Origin: Flectonema sp. DT1601
Lineage: Eukaryota > Euglenozoa > Diplonemea > Diplonemida > Diplonemidae
Assembly: GCA_964019425.1 (NCBI GenBank)
Contig: OZ025787.1
Coordinates: 1,240,001-1,304,000 of the forward strand
Direction of reading: 5' to 3'
Length of the DNA: 64,000 nt
The notes under the pieces are model-generated. The model had not been told where the DNA came from and ran no database searches. It was given only the letters and a program-made list of their open reading frames with translations. A program made the position numbers and the translations under genes. Shown in pieces: positions 40,604 to 52,544 of the stretch (its first letter is position 1; every line of letters starts with the position of its first letter).

Positions 40604-41788
40604 ATGCCTCAGGATGTACTATGTCGTGTTGGTGGTCGTGAATTTCATCTCCCAATAGAATACCCTCCGAAAGTCGTGGTTGAATTTGCATCTGACTTCT
40701 CTGCTTGCAATGTGATAATCGAGGGTGAGACACCAAAAGTTTTCTTCGATGCTCTGATGGCGAACAATAAATGCGATGAGAAGTCACTTTGGGAGGAATT
40801 CGAACCCAAACTAAACCCTGAAATAGAATCATCGTTTGGACCATTAGGTGACATCCCTGGTCAAAAGATTCATGAATATACCCTTAACAAAAACAAATAC
40901 GAAATATATTACAGCGATTGCAGTGGATCCATGATTGAATACGCAAAGAGAATGCAACTGCTATTTGCTGTGTTGGGACCTGAAGATGGCTGCGTGATGA
41001 CATCATTTGAGGACTCAACATGCACTCACTGTTACCTAACAATTGAAAAGTCATCGTCTTCATGGTGTGTTATTGGATGGGCTGCAGCTGATGAAGCATA
41101 CCACTACCCAGATAAAACACAATTAATAATCAGTCAACTATTGATACTTCCATCATGGCAGAAGTGTGGTCATGGATCAGTACTTGCAGCATCCATATGG
41201 GAAAGTACTAAAATGGGAACAATGCCGGAGATTGATAGAATCATGTGGGCAAAACCTTCGGAAGATGGAGAACAACAAGAACGTGTTCAAGAAGACCCAG
41301 AAAGATTCACATACGCTCTTCACTTGTGTAGAATGCTTTCAATGGATATATTTACAGAGTTTACTGACACATCAATAATAAATATCGATTCTTATCAGGG
41401 TGATCGATCAGCTACCGATTGGCAAAAAATTAGAATTTCCAAACAGCATTGTGACGAACGCAAAACCCCTCCTATTCAGCAACTCCAGTGGTCAAGAAGA
41501 AGTGCTATTCAAGCAGCTCAACAACTTCAAATATCAGTTCCATTAGTTAGAATGCTTTTTGAAATTAATCTTCTTCGAACCTCTCGAGGAAAGTACGCAG
41601 AGTCTATTCAGCATTTCATTCAACGACGTATTTATAACATGGAGATTGTTGATTTAAGTAGAATTGATCCTAACATGGTACCTCATAAGATGCGAGCACT
41701 CTACCGAGAGACGTTTTCGAATTGGAAAACTGTTACCAAAAGGGCACAAGGTCTAATAGAGAAGAAGATCTTGCCAGGATCTGTCTAG
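40604..41788 (+). CDS. HAT1: Type B histone acetyltransferase HAT1
   Basis: Single exon, 394 aa, start MPQDVLCRVG shortly after an A-rich leader. The order of segments matches HAT1: the N-terminal domain with NKYEIYYSD at 97-105, then the acidic EDSxxTHCYL strand, the AADEAYHYPD segment, and the acetyl-CoA motif SQLLILPSWQKCGHG at 177-191 (Q-x2-GHG form of motif A). A helical C-terminal domain follows (QLQWSRRSAIQAAQQLQ, FIQRRIYN). HAT1 acetylates new histone H4 at Lys5 and Lys12 before nuclear import, with a WD40 partner. GCN5-type and NAA40 enzymes lack the HAT1 N-terminal domain seen here. Well supported. Confidence 0.88.
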   Translation: MPQDVLCRVGGREFHLPIEYPPKVVVEFASDFSACNVIIEGETPKVFFDALMANNKCDEKSLWEEFEPKLNPEIESSFGPLGDIPGQKIHEYTLNKNKYEIYYSDCSGSMIEYAKRMQLLFAVLGPEDGCVMTSFEDSTCTHCYLTIEKSSSSWCVIGWAAADEAYHYPDKTQLIISQLLILPSWQKCGHGSVLAASIWESTKMGTMPEIDRIMWAKPSEDGEQQERVQEDPERFTYALHLCRMLSMDIFTEFTDTSIINIDSYQGDRSATDWQKIRISKQHCDERKTPPIQQLQWSRRSAIQAAQQLQISVPLVRMLFEINLLRTSRGKYAESIQHFIQRRIYNMEIVDLSRIDPNMVPHKMRALYRETFSNWKTVTKRAQGLIEKKILPGSV

Positions 41789-41934
41789 TAAAGGAATTTC
41801 CCGAAGTAGTTTTTGTTGTCAAATTACATTCCGAAGTATTAACTGCGGAGTTTCTTGTTGGTTTTATTTCGCTCTGTTTTTCTTTTTTTAAAATTATTTT
41901 TTTTCTTCTAGTCGGGTCCACAACAAACTCAAAA

Positions 41935-41954
41935 ACACACACACACACACCCCA
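41935..41954 (+). repeat. CA microsatellite in the myosin leader
   Basis: About eight CA units seven bases before the myosin start codon, between the acceptor TTCTTCTAG at about 41911 and the ATG. Confidence 0.7.
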
Positions 41955-41960
41955 CTCAAC

Positions 41961-44900
41961 ATGTCTATTGAGAAGGGAGTCCTCGTCTATTTCCAATGTC
42001 CAAAAAAAAGTTGGACTGTAGGAACAGTTGAAGACTGGGATGATAAAAAGAAACTTGGCAGTTGCAAAGCCAAAGATGACGGTAGCGTTGTTGGAAAATT
42101 AAAAGAAGACCAAATGATGGTAACAAGAGAAGAACTGCTAGACGATGATGTTAACGATTTGCTTCACTTAACACTTCTTCATGATGCTACCATATTAAAT
42201 GTTTTGAAAAAAAGATACCTTGGAGACGTGATATACACGAATATAGGAGCCATTGTAGTGGCTCTAAATCCATTTAATTTTAAAATCCCCTGGTACACTG
42301 ATGATAATATGCCCAAATACCTCGCAGAGGGTGATCGCATTGAAACAAACTTACCTCACTCTTGGGCTGTTGCTCATAACACTTATTGGGAAATGATGAA
42401 CGACGAAATGAATCAGTGCATTTTAGTTTCGGGTGAGTCGGGGGCAGGAAAAACCGAAGCCAGTAAAATTGTAATGAAATACCTCGCAGCTCTCAGTTGT
42501 AAGTCTGGAACAGATGATCAAAAAGCAGCAGCATCAGCTGTCGGTAATAAAATAAACCTCGCTTCTCCACCACTGGAATCATACGGCAATGCCAGGACCG
42601 TCAGAAATGATAACAGTTCACGTTTTGGTAAATTTATGAAAGTTAAATTTGATGCGCAAGGATTTCTCATGGGAGCTCACATTACTAAATATCTCCTTGA
42701 AAAATCTCGTATTGTCACAGCGTCTCCTGGAGAACGTGTTTATCATTCATTCTACTTAGTGTTGAGAGGAAAGGACACGTCTGCTTTTCAACTCCAGGAT
42801 CAGAAAACTTACAAATCCGTATCAGCAGGCAAGCAATGGGACAATAAAGAGTTCAACACGTCTGAAGAATATGATGAAGTCTGTACAGCCATGAGTACGA
42901 TAGGTATTGATGACTTTAATGTGAATTCTATGTGGAAAACTGTTGCTGGAATACTTCATTTACTAAATATCGAGTTTGAAGAAGACGGTGAAGGATCTAT
43001 TTTAGCACCTTCTGCTGATGATTTCGTTGATAGGTCAGTCGATCTTTGGGAAATCGACAAACAAAAACTCCAACGAGAATTCGTAAGCACCGAATTAGAT
43101 GTCGGGGGTCAACTGATTACGAAACTATTAACACCTGTAAAAGCAGTAGATGGCAGAGACGCTCTTGTGAAGGCTATGTACGATTCCGTGTTTGGATGGC
43201 TTGTAGAAAAGTGTAACGAAATCCTAGACGTTGGTGATGTTGGTTGTTGGATTGGTCTTCTCGATATTTTTGGCTTCGAGGACTTTGAAATAAATAGCTT
43301 TGAACAATTCTGTATCAATCTCGCTAATGAAACACTTCAGGGTCACTACAATCAATTTATCTTCACACGAGACATGGAAGAATGCCGCGCTGAAGGCATT
43401 GACGTTGCTGATGTCACGTTCCCTGACAACAGCCCTTGCCTTAAAATGATGGTTGGCAAAGGAGGAATATCTGCTTTGCTTGATGAAGAGTGTGCTCTCG
43501 GTAAAGGAAGTGATCAAGGATTTTTATCAAAAGTTGCTGACGCTTGTTCAGGAAATCCTTTCTTTTTAAAAAGAGCATTGGATAGATCAACTTTCACAGT
43601 TCATCACTACGCTGGAAGTGTTTCTTATGAAGTAGAAGGATTCTTAGATAAGAATAGAGACACTTTAAAAGATTCAATGAAACTTCTTCTTCGATCCTCA
43701 TCCAATCCGTTTATCGCTGACATGCTTCCAGCACCAACTGAGAGATCAGGACCAAAGCTTACTGTTGGAGGCTTCTTCAAATCTCAACTCAAGGACTTAA
43801 TGGATTTGATTAACAGTACAAACCCTCATTGGATTCGCTGTGTTAAACCTCATCCAGCTAAGAAGCCTCTTAACTTCGATGGTGTAAGTACCATGCATCA
43901 ACTTGCCTCAGCTGGTGTACTTGGAACTGTTAAAATTCGAAAGGCTGGATTCCCAGTTCGAATCCGTTTTGAAGATTTCGTTCAGAGATATTCAATAATA
44001 AAAGAAGATGGAGTTTCGGCAGATCCCCGAACTGCAGCGGCTGAAATTATTACTGCGTCGGGAATCGATGTAAAGAGAGCGCAGTGTGGAAATACCAGAG
44101 CGTTTTTGAAATCGGATGCCTATGTTGACCTCGAGCAACTCAAGCGAGAAAAGCTTCAAAAACATGCTCGTGTGGTCCAAGCTTTTATTAACGCGCTAAA
44201 ACATGTACAAGGGGTGAAAGATCAAGTTTATTTAAAAAATAAGGAACTCGTTGAAAGGCTAAGGGTAGCAATAAAAGCAATTGTGAGGGCCGACTGGGAA
44301 GAACAAAAGACCCGATCGGAAATAAAGAATGAAGAAGACGATATGTTTAATAAAATGACAAAGCAATTCCACATCTCATCTCGAGAGATTGACTTTGATC
44401 GAATAGCTGCACTCGAACGTGAGTTTGAAGACATGCAGTTACAAGAACGCTTTGAGCTTGAGGAGGAATGGCTGGAACTTTGTGAAACTCTCGATGATGA
44501 CGAAGCTCGTCTCCGCCACGGGCTTTACGGCATTATAAATGAAAAAATATCTCGTGCTCGTCAAGATGAGCAACGTCGACTCCTCAAAGTCGCTGAGGAA
44601 GCAACAAAAAAAGCTCATCTCGCGAGACTTGAAGAACGCCAACGCAAGTCCGAAACCATTCGAACCAACCAAACTCGCAATCTTGATAAAATAAAAGAAC
44701 GTGCTCAGAGAGATTCAGATCGCGCAGCTGCTGCCGAGCAACGTCGAGAAGAGGTTTGTACACTATTTCTGTTTTTTAGTCATAACACAACATGTCAAAA
44801 CCTAAACTCTCACATAGGAAAATCGCAAGCGACGCGAAAAGATCATCGCCATGGAAACTAAAATGATGGTCAGAGAAGAGCAATTCCACGCCTCTTTAGG

Positions 44901-45585
44901 TTCCAAGGGTCGTCTAGGTGGTGGGAAGGTACTCAACCCAACGGAAAAGGAAGAACGAGACCGCAAAGAGTGGCAACGTATGGAAGTTCACAGACGTAAG
45001 ATGAAGATGAGTACCTACACAAGACAGACATGGGAAGAAATGAAACACGCTGATCACGACTATGAAAAAGTCTCAGCGCAGGTAGATAAAGTAGAGCGTC
45101 AACGTGAACGTGAGATGGTTGTCAACCAACGAGAGAAGGAGCGCCGCGCATTAGAAGAAAAGAAAAAACGAGCTCAGGAAGAGCAACTGAGAACGACACG
45201 AGAGGTCGAACGCATTCGAAACAAACAAGTCGATATCGGTGCTAAGATGGTGAAAGAGAGAAACGAAATGCGAAAACGCGCCGAACAAAAAGAATGGCAA
45301 CTTCTCCAGCAATACTTCCGAAACGAAAAGCAGCATAAAAAACTAGAAAAGGATCGTACTGCCGAGGTATGTAAACAATTATAAATATGATTCCTTACTG
45401 AATAATACTTATTTAATATCACAAAACAGAACTTCGATCGGAGGCGCGTTGAGCACATGTCCCTAGAACGACCTGAACAGATGGACAAACACAGCACTAA
45501 ATTTGTACCTCTCTCAAAAAGAGTTGGTAGTCCTGCAGGGTTTACAATGGCAAACGGTCAAGAGAGTGTGTCTCCCAGAAGATGA
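41961..45585 (+). CDS. Unconventional myosin heavy chain with charged coiled-coil tail
   Basis: Three exons, 41961-44753, 44818-45366 and 45430-45585, all phase 0, 1165 aa. A small N-terminal SH3-like part precedes the motor. ATPase motifs are intact: GESGAGKT at 158-165, switch I NARTVRNDNSSRFGKF near 212-227, switch II/relay LDIFGFEDFEINSFEQFC near 435-452, and actin-binding NSTNPHWIRCVKPH near 615-628. The converter ends near FLKSDAYVDLEQL (about 716-728). After it I see no clear IQ motif, so the lever is short. The tail (about 760-1130) is E/K/R-rich and helical (RRLLKVAEEATKKAH, VERQREREMVVNQRE), a coiled coil or single alpha-helix, ending in a short serine-rich end. No FYVE, MyTH4, FERM or globular cargo domain. 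Class is not assigned. Confidence 0.9.
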
Positions 45586-45990
45586 AGTTTATTGGTATTT
45601 AGTTCTTGATATAAAATTAGATTTATTATTTTTTAGAGAAAAAAAAAAAAAAAAAAAAAAAAAAATTCATAGAAGGATACCTCATAAGGATGGAAGTTAT
45701 TAAAAAAGTTACCTTTTTTTTTTCTTTTTCTCCCTTCGATTCTGGAACGCATGTACTGCATTGCAGGAACACATGTTCTAAAGCATTCATTAATAAAGAA
45801 ATAAGTTGATGGTTTTGTCCTTAATCGGCGGCGACTGTTCCCTTCAGACTTTGTTTTTCCTTTTTTGAAATTTTTTTCTGTTTGTTGTAACTGTTTGATA
45901 TTTTGCTTTGAAGAGATAGAAAAAAAACCAGATGTTTATTAAACCTTTTACTTCCTTCATAGCAGCCAGTCCACGGGCGGACACACGGCA
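45586..45990. other. Intergenic stretch, no gene seen
   Basis: Starts with the 3' UTR and a 26-A run near 45640. Contains an interrupted inverted repeat, GAACGCATGT...ACATGTTC, near 45744-45780, around CTGCATTGCAG. The acceptor CATAGCAG at about 45965 serves the fasciclin gene. Confidence 0.5.
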
Positions 45991-48900
45991 ATGCAAAATA
46001 TAATAAAGATGTTGGTCGTTGTATCCTTAGTTGAGATTTCACTGCAATGCGCACCTGGTGGATCCACTGCTGATGTAGTGATTGCAAGTACAGCATCGTT
46101 AAGTATGTTTGCAGCAGATGTCTCACGACTGGCTACTACTACAACAGAGTTGAGATCGGTTGGTCCCTTTACAATTTTCGCACCTTCTGATTCAGCCTAC
46201 CTGAATATTCCCATCGCATTACGAAGTGAAATGGACGCTTTAACAGCAACCCGTGAAACTGTTATCCAGAGCCATATTATAAAAGGTGCTTTGTTAGACT
46301 CTGCGTCTTTAACAGGTATTGGTATTCAGCAAAGCATGCAAGGTCTCCCTTTAGCCTTAACTCCAACCACTGTGAATGCTGCTACTATACTACAAAGTGA
46401 CATTTGTGGTTCAAATAGCGTCATTCATAGTATCAATAGGGTACTAATACCCCCAGCGTTAGGATTCCCAGCTAATAACGCCAATCTATTGGCAGTGTTA
46501 GCCGGAACTAGACAGCATGCGTTATTTGTTGGGATGATTACTACACTTATGATTTCGTCGTTGTTTACGGAGACTACGCGTGTTAAGACAATTCTTGCTC
46601 CTGTCGACTCCGCATTTCAACCGATTTTAAACCAAAACATGGCATCAGAAGCGTTAATATTATTCATTAAAAAATTATTAATCCCGAATGAGTACATGTT
46701 GACGAGTGTATTACCGTCAACAGGCTCTGTGACGACTGAAAGTGGTGAGATTCTAAGTTATGTATCGGGTGTTTTTGGAAGTGCTACTGCAGTTCAAAAT
46801 AATATCAAATCATCTAACGGAATTATACATTCAGTGTCGAGTATACCGGTAGTATTGGCTGTTACTCAAAGGCCAACCCCTCAACCGATAGTGGCATCGT
46901 TGGTTCCGGTTTCGGATTTATCGAAATCAGTCATCCAACTCCTGTCATCTCAATCTGTGTGGGCAACATTTTATTCCGTTGTGACTAGTCCTGTGTTAAG
47001 TGGAGTCACTGGTTCGTTATTTGGAGGAGTAGGTCCAATGACAGTCTTCGCCCCAACTGAACAAGCATGGAACAAAATACCACAAGGAGTTAAAGAATAC
47101 CTCAACGATAATTTCGCTGCAATGCAAGAACTCCTCGACTATCATCTTGTCATCGGAACATCATATCGTTACTCAGGTCTTCTTGCGGCTTCACCTTTAA
47201 TAACATATGGAGGGACAACTTTAGTAGCAACTGCAACAACTACGAGTACAGTTCTGGGACAGGATAAGAATACTTTTGTTACTTATTCTGATATCGAATC
47301 ATACAATGGAATTATTCACGGAATTGAAAAGGTTTTACAACCACCTGGAATGTACTTCCCAACAAAGACCATCGCTGACATCGCAAACGAAAGCAACGAT
47401 CTTAGCATTTCAGCTGAATTGTTATCGTTGGTGTCCTCCTCGCTTAATCTTTATGCCGATGGTTCCATGACAGCATTCCTGCCTGTAAATGAAGCTTGGA
47501 ACAAATTAATTACTGGACAGTTAGCTGTTCTTCGAAACGATCCGGTTACGTTGTTAAAACTTCTCCAACATCACTTAATAGGAGTTTACAGAACGACTGC
47601 TGATATGTTAAAGCAATCGGAAATTATATCGACGTTTAAAATTCCTGATAATGTTGGTTGGAAGACGGATTTGGGTGGTAATCTAATTGTGAAAATCCCA
47701 AGCGACGCGGATTCTAAGGGAGGAAAATTTTGGAATAACGTTTTTGATCTGCGAGCTACAAACGGAATAGTTCACGGTATCGATACTGTTTTGTTACCAC
47801 CTGACACTACTCTTCCGAGTCCAAAGATTTGGGGAATTATTTCAGGAACTTCTTCCATATCGATGTTTGCTGATTTTTGTCGCCGTCTCAGCTACGACAC
47901 TACTATTTTCAATCGTTTAGGAAGAGTAAATACAGTGTTCGCACCAAGTAATAATGCATTCAACCAACTACCAAGTGGAATACTAAACCTTATCCAAAGT
48001 AATAACACTGCATTAGGGAAGATTATGTCGTTGTTTATTATTGAGGATTCTATGGTGTTGGAGGATATGCTTTTAAGTTTATCGCCTTTTATGTGTTTAG
48101 AAGGGTCTAGAATTATAGTACAGCGAGCTGTTAGTTCAATTGGGAACTTGTTGGTAGGTTTGGATAGTGCTTTGAGTGATTCTGAGAGAATGAGAATAGG
48201 TGAATCGGATTTAAAAGGAACTGATGGTGTCATTCATATCACAGATAAAGTGATTCTTCCAACTGCTGAACGCGCCCCTCAAATTCCAAGAGCCGATACT
48301 GCGACTTTATTAAACCGTTTACGTCCTCTTCAGGATTTTGTAGTTCAATTATCAAACAGAGGATTGTTACCTCTTCTTCAACGTTCTGGACCTGTCACGG
48401 TGTTTGCTCCAAACACTGATGCGATTGCAAAGGCACAACAGGGTTGGAATACATTTCTTGAGAATGACTCAAAAATGGAAAGAGTTCTCCGCCATCACAT
48501 TGCAAATAATTATCTCTCAGACAATGACATTAGAAGAAGCTCTCCAGGAGCTGTTGCCACATCTGACGATGGATCGTCAGTCACAGAAAGAGACTACCAA
48601 AGTTTAGCAGCCACTGCTGTTACATACAGCGTTCAAGATGGTTCGCAGAAAATTCTGCTTAATGGAAATCAAGCAACTATTATTGATACCATCCCCACAT
48701 TAAATGGTGTTATTCATGTTATTGATGGTCTCTTAGTCCCTCCTAGTTTAGTAAATGATTTATCAACAACAGACAGGGCGATCGCAACAGTTATGGAAGC
48801 TTATGAAGGTCTCTCGATATTTACAAGAATTATAAAAGCATCTGCTTTAGACGTGACGTTGCTTGGTCCTGGTCCGTTTACGATATTCGCACCTACTGAT

Positions 48901-50016
48901 AACGCTTTTAAGGATATTCCATCTGGGCAATTACACCTCATAGAGACGAGAGCTGATGTTGGAGCATCTCTTGTTGAATATCACACAGCTCGTCAAGGTA
49001 TTCAATTAATGTCTGCAGACTTGATAAGCAGCTCTCCAATCAATGTTAGGGAAGGAGGTCAACTACAAATATCATCATCCCAAGTAGGAGACTTAGTAAT
49101 AAATGGGCAGGCTAGAATATCAGCAAAAGACATAATGGCAAGTAACGGGGTTATTCATGAAATCGATTCGGTTCTTTTTAACCAGATGTCATCGTGGGTT
49201 GAACAGCTACCGGCGTCGTCTGCTGAAGTAGTTTTATCTTCGATGTCGAGCCTATCAATATTTAATGAAATTATTAACATGTGTGGAGAACCTTGTACGA
49301 CGGTACTCCAAAACAACCAAAATACTGGTCTCACTGTATTTGCACCAACTGATGCAGCAATACGCTCGAGTATGGATTCTGCAGCTGTCACACAATTGAG
49401 AACTACTCAACGTCTAAGTCAAAGAATGTTCTTTACTCATGTAGCTGATGAGATCATATCGAGTACTCTTAGTGTTGTAAATACTGGAAGTAAACAAGAA
49501 CAGGTTAGGACAAAAGATGGTATGATTGTTACGACTGGTTTAGTGTCTGGTTTGTATTCAATCATCTCACCACAAGTATCAGTTGTTAATTCTGATAACT
49601 TCGCTACTAATGGTGTTGTTCATTCAATAGCGTCTACGCTAACTCTTCCATCGAATACAACTGCTCCTGTTGCTTTGGATATGACGCCGTTGGGTTCTAC
49701 TTCAGATGATGACTTCCCGTTAGTTATTATTGTTGTTGTCTGTGTTGGTATTTTTTGTTTGCTTGTCGCCATAGCAATATTTTGTGTTTGCAGACGTTTG
49801 CGCGGCAACCAAAGACAGGATGGCCTGACAGCCGAACAAGATGCCCAGCAAAAAGAAAAAGAATTCGAAATTCAAAACACTCCCGGAGTAGTATTCGGTG
49901 AAGTAAACCAAAACCCACTCAACACTATTGGATTCGCTACGTCATCTGCTGATATTGAAAGCGTCGTTTGTAAATCGGAAGATTCGGTACTACGACCACC
50001 TTCAATGCAAAAATAA
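45991..50016 (+). CDS. Surface protein with eight fasciclin (FAS1) domains and one TM helix
   Basis: Single exon, 1341 aa, with a signal peptide (IIKMLVVVSLVEISLQC). Eight FAS1 domains of about 150 residues are counted from paired motifs. The H1 boxes are GPFTIFAPSDSA, RVKTILAPVDSA, GPMTVFAPTEQA, GSMTAFLPVNEA, RVNTVFAPSNNA, GPVTVFAPNTDA, GPFTIFAPTDNA and TGLTVFAPTDAA. Each is followed by an H2 box of the NGVIHxIDxVLxPP type, for example NGIIHGIEKVLQPP and NGVIHEIDSVL. A single TM helix (about 1243-1265, PLVIIVVVCVGIFCLLVAI) precedes a 70-residue tail rich in Q and E. FAS1 proteins mediate adhesion to cells or matrix. Copies 2 and 5 are the most diverged. The start is the ATG after the acceptor at 45965. 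Confidence 0.93.
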   Translation: MQNIIKMLVVVSLVEISLQCAPGGSTADVVIASTASLSMFAADVSRLATTTTELRSVGPFTIFAPSDSAYLNIPIALRSEMDALTATRETVIQSHIIKGALLDSASLTGIGIQQSMQGLPLALTPTTVNAATILQSDICGSNSVIHSINRVLIPPALGFPANNANLLAVLAGTRQHALFVGMITTLMISSLFTETTRVKTILAPVDSAFQPILNQNMASEALILFIKKLLIPNEYMLTSVLPSTGSVTTESGEILSYVSGVFGSATAVQNNIKSSNGIIHSVSSIPVVLAVTQRPTPQPIVASLVPVSDLSKSVIQLLSSQSVWATFYSVVTSPVLSGVTGSLFGGVGPMTVFAPTEQAWNKIPQGVKEYLNDNFAAMQELLDYHLVIGTSYRYSGLLAASPLITYGGTTLVATATTTSTVLGQDKNTFVTYSDIESYNGIIHGIEKVLQPPGMYFPTKTIADIANESNDLSISAELLSLVSSSLNLYADGSMTAFLPVNEAWNKLITGQLAVLRNDPVTLLKLLQHHLIGVYRTTADMLKQSEIISTFKIPDNVGWKTDLGGNLIVKIPSDADSKGGKFWNNVFDLRATNGIVHGIDTVLLPPDTTLPSPKIWGIISGTSSISMFADFCRRLSYDTTIFNRLGRVNTVFAPSNNAFNQLPSGILNLIQSNNTALGKIMSLFIIEDSMVLEDMLLSLSPFMCLEGSRIIVQRAVSSIGNLLVGLDSALSDSERMRIGESDLKGTDGVIHITDKVILPTAERAPQIPRADTATLLNRLRPLQDFVVQLSNRGLLPLLQRSGPVTVFAPNTDAIAKAQQGWNTFLENDSKMERVLRHHIANNYLSDNDIRRSSPGAVATSDDGSSVTERDYQSLAATAVTYSVQDGSQKILLNGNQATIIDTIPTLNGVIHVIDGLLVPPSLVNDLSTTDRAIATVMEAYEGLSIFTRIIKASALDVTLLGPGPFTIFAPTDNAFKDIPSGQLHLIETRADVGASLVEYHTARQGIQLMSADLISSSPINVREGGQLQISSSQVGDLVINGQARISAKDIMASNGVIHEIDSVLFNQMSSWVEQLPASSAEVVLSSMSSLSIFNEIINMCGEPCTTVLQNNQNTGLTVFAPTDAAIRSSMDSAAVTQLRTTQRLSQRMFFTHVADEIISSTLSVVNTGSKQEQVRTKDGMIVTTGLVSGLYSIISPQVSVVNSDNFATNGVVHSIASTLTLPSNTTAPVALDMTPLGSTSDDDFPLVIIVVVCVGIFCLLVAIAIFCVCRRLRGNQRQDGLTAEQDAQQKEKEFEIQNTPGVVFGEVNQNPLNTIGFATSSADIESVVCKSEDSVLRPPSMQK

Positions 50017-50939
50017 AGCTGACCACAGATTACTGTTTATCGTCCCATAATATCAATTGTGTCTTTAATGATTCAAGCATTAATAGTGTTCAACAGCTTT
50101 TAGTCTACTCTTTTTTATATTCTTAATATCAGAAATCTCTGTTGTTTACTGCACTGTCAGTTTTGAATCGAGTTGAGGTCTGCCTTCAGTCCCTCTGTTA
50201 TTGACTTTTGTCTTTTATTTTTTTAATTATCTTCCTTGTTGAAAATATCCCTACTCTTTTTGTTAAAGGCTAAGAAAGGCAAGAACTGTTGAGTTTGACT
50301 CTTTTTGCTCTTGTGCTGTGACATTAGGTAGTTGTGCCAATTTGAATAATCTGATTATTTTTATTGTCCCTATTCTTATTTTCTCCTCTTCCCGAGTGAT
50401 GAGTGTCTTGTGTGATGGTGAATGTGACTCTGCTTCTATTTTCAGTTTCATTTTTTTACCCCCCTCTTCTTTTCTTGTATTATTGTTTACCCAGCACGTT
50501 CCTTTTTTTTTTTTCTTTCTTCTCTATATTTATCCTTATATTACTGTGTTCATTACGCCCCGTCAGTCGAGAGGCAATACCATCACAATCCCCTGATATG
50601 ATTGGGTTGTTGCCTCGTAGCTCTGTTGGAGGTAACTGTATTAGCGATTCACAGTACGCAATGTATTGGACTTCCTTATCTATCTTCTATTCTGTCTTTT
50701 CTTAACTCTTTTCGTGCTTAAACAAAACTTAATCAGCTTTCCATCATGCTGTTAATAAGTTCTACTTCACCGCCCTCCCCCTCAGTTGTAAATCTTAATT
50801 CCTTTTGTATATGTTACACCTTAGTGATCTCCTGGTGATCTCCTCCTTCACTTTTTATTTCCAGGTTATCGTATCGTTTGTTACTTACGACGTTAGACCT
50901 GTTTATAATCAATTCGACTAAACTTCTCCTTTTAGTTCT

Positions 50940-51310
50940 TCTACCCTTATCTCAAGATTTCTAGCATAAGCCGTTGCACTTTTTTTTATCAAAAAAAAAA
51001 AAAAAACTCTATATTCAGCTCAGACGGATCTTCTCTGTTGCTGTATGTCGAGACAACGACCGAATTCGGATAAGAACATTCATGTTGCCTAATTCGCAAA
51101 AGGTAGCTCTCTTTGTTTCAAAATGGGACCTTTTCGGAGTTCTCTTCTAGTAGTCTTCTTCGTTGTCTTCTTCACCTTATTTTCAAAGATTTTGGCATAA
51201 GCCGTTGTATTTAAAACATGTTTACTTTTTGAAAAAAAAAAAAAACTCCATTCAGCTCCACGGGTATTCCCTGTTGCTGTCGGATTCAGATAAGCGAACA
51301 TTTATTGAAA
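50940..51310. repeat. Diverged tandem direct duplication, unit about 170-200 bp
   Basis: GCATAAGCCGTTG occurs at about 50966 and 51195. In each copy it is preceded by a CTTAT/CCTTATTTTCAA-type stretch. It is followed by an A run, then ACTC(TA)ATTCAGCTC, then TCTCTGTTGCTGT or TCCCTGTTGCTGT, then CGGAT(A)TAAG-like sequence and GAACATT. Identity is roughly three quarters by eye, with small gaps. Confidence 0.65.
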
Positions 51311-51846
51311 AGATAAAAGAGACGTAATTCTATTCTAATTTACCTTCTTTAAAAAAAAAAAAAACATAAAATCAGTGTTTAAATCTCATTTTTGTATCTT
51401 TTTTTTTAAAAATCAGTTTTGTATCCGTAATTTTAACTCAGATTTTCCTCCATTTCACATCAACATAACAGATTGATGGTATGGGTGGATAGGGGACTTT
51501 GTCAAATCTGTTTTTCTAACTAGTCACGCCGAGTCGACATTAGTTTCTGAGCTCTAGGCTGTGCTAATTTCGATAATCGTTTTCATGTTGGCTGACAGAA
51601 GTTATGTAAGTTCCCGTTTTCTGATTGTCGATGTTGATTCGGCGAGCTCCTCCTCCTTTTTTATTTTTTTTCTTCTCCCGTTTGTTTTTTTTAAGTGTTT
51701 TTTTTTTATTTTTTTATAAGTTTTTTATGTTTCTAATTCTTACTTATGACTGGAAAAAAAAAAAAAAAAAAAAAACGGCGTGTTCTGGTAACTTGCGCAA
51801 TGTTTTAATCTCAATTAAAGAAACCGTTTTTTTTCTCTTTTCTTTT

Positions 51847-51946
51847 GCATTTTACAAGTATTGTAAGAACAAAAAGGAATGTTGGCAACGTCCTTCAGCT
51901 TTATCAGTTTAAGTCGGTTCACGGTTTCGTGCAAACAAAACGACAC
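51847..51946 (+). repeat. Dispersed repeat family A, copy 3 (short)
   Basis: GCATTTTACAAGTATTGTAA through TTTAAGTCGGTTCACGGTTT to AAACAAAACGACAC; matches the first 100 bp or so of copy 1 with one internal gap, then stops. Confidence 0.8.
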
Positions 51947-52544
51947 GTAAGAGTTTTTTTCTTCATTCTTTTTTTTTTTTTTATTATTTTCAGCTTACTG
52001 AAAATAAATCCGAATCTTACGATATTCAACAGTCTTTGATGACAAGGTTATCATTACGCCTAAGCGTGGAAGTGTTGTTGTCTTTTTTTTTTTTTTTTTT
52101 TTTTTTTTTGAATTTAAAAAAGAAACAGCATACACATATCAGTGAAATTTTCTATTTTTTGCGAAATCATAGAAGCAGTCATTCGGAAGTGTCTATATCA
52201 ACGTGTGTTAATTGTGCCTTTCTCTGCTTGTATAACGTTTTTAAGAACAATGGGTTTGCGCAACCGGGACAAAATCCTAAAAAAAATCCGGAAAAAAAAA
52301 CGTTTGCGACAACGCTGTTTTTTTTTCTTTTTTTTTTCCTTCAGGTTTTCACAATAAATTTAAAAAAAAAAAAAAAAAAAAAAACGTGTTGTTCCTTTTT
52401 TTTACCTCAGAAGAAAATATCATTTTACTCTTTCGGTCTGTTAACTTATCTCAATATATGATAATTAAGTTTCGGTCCCTCTCTTTTTTTTTCTAATATT
52501 AATTGTAGTGTGCTCCGTGCTTAAACTAATCAAATAATCTACTA

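Noticed and set aside
50318-52461. Several frames rich in Phe, Leu and Lys
   Set aside because: They come from T and A homopolymers and have no start context or domain.
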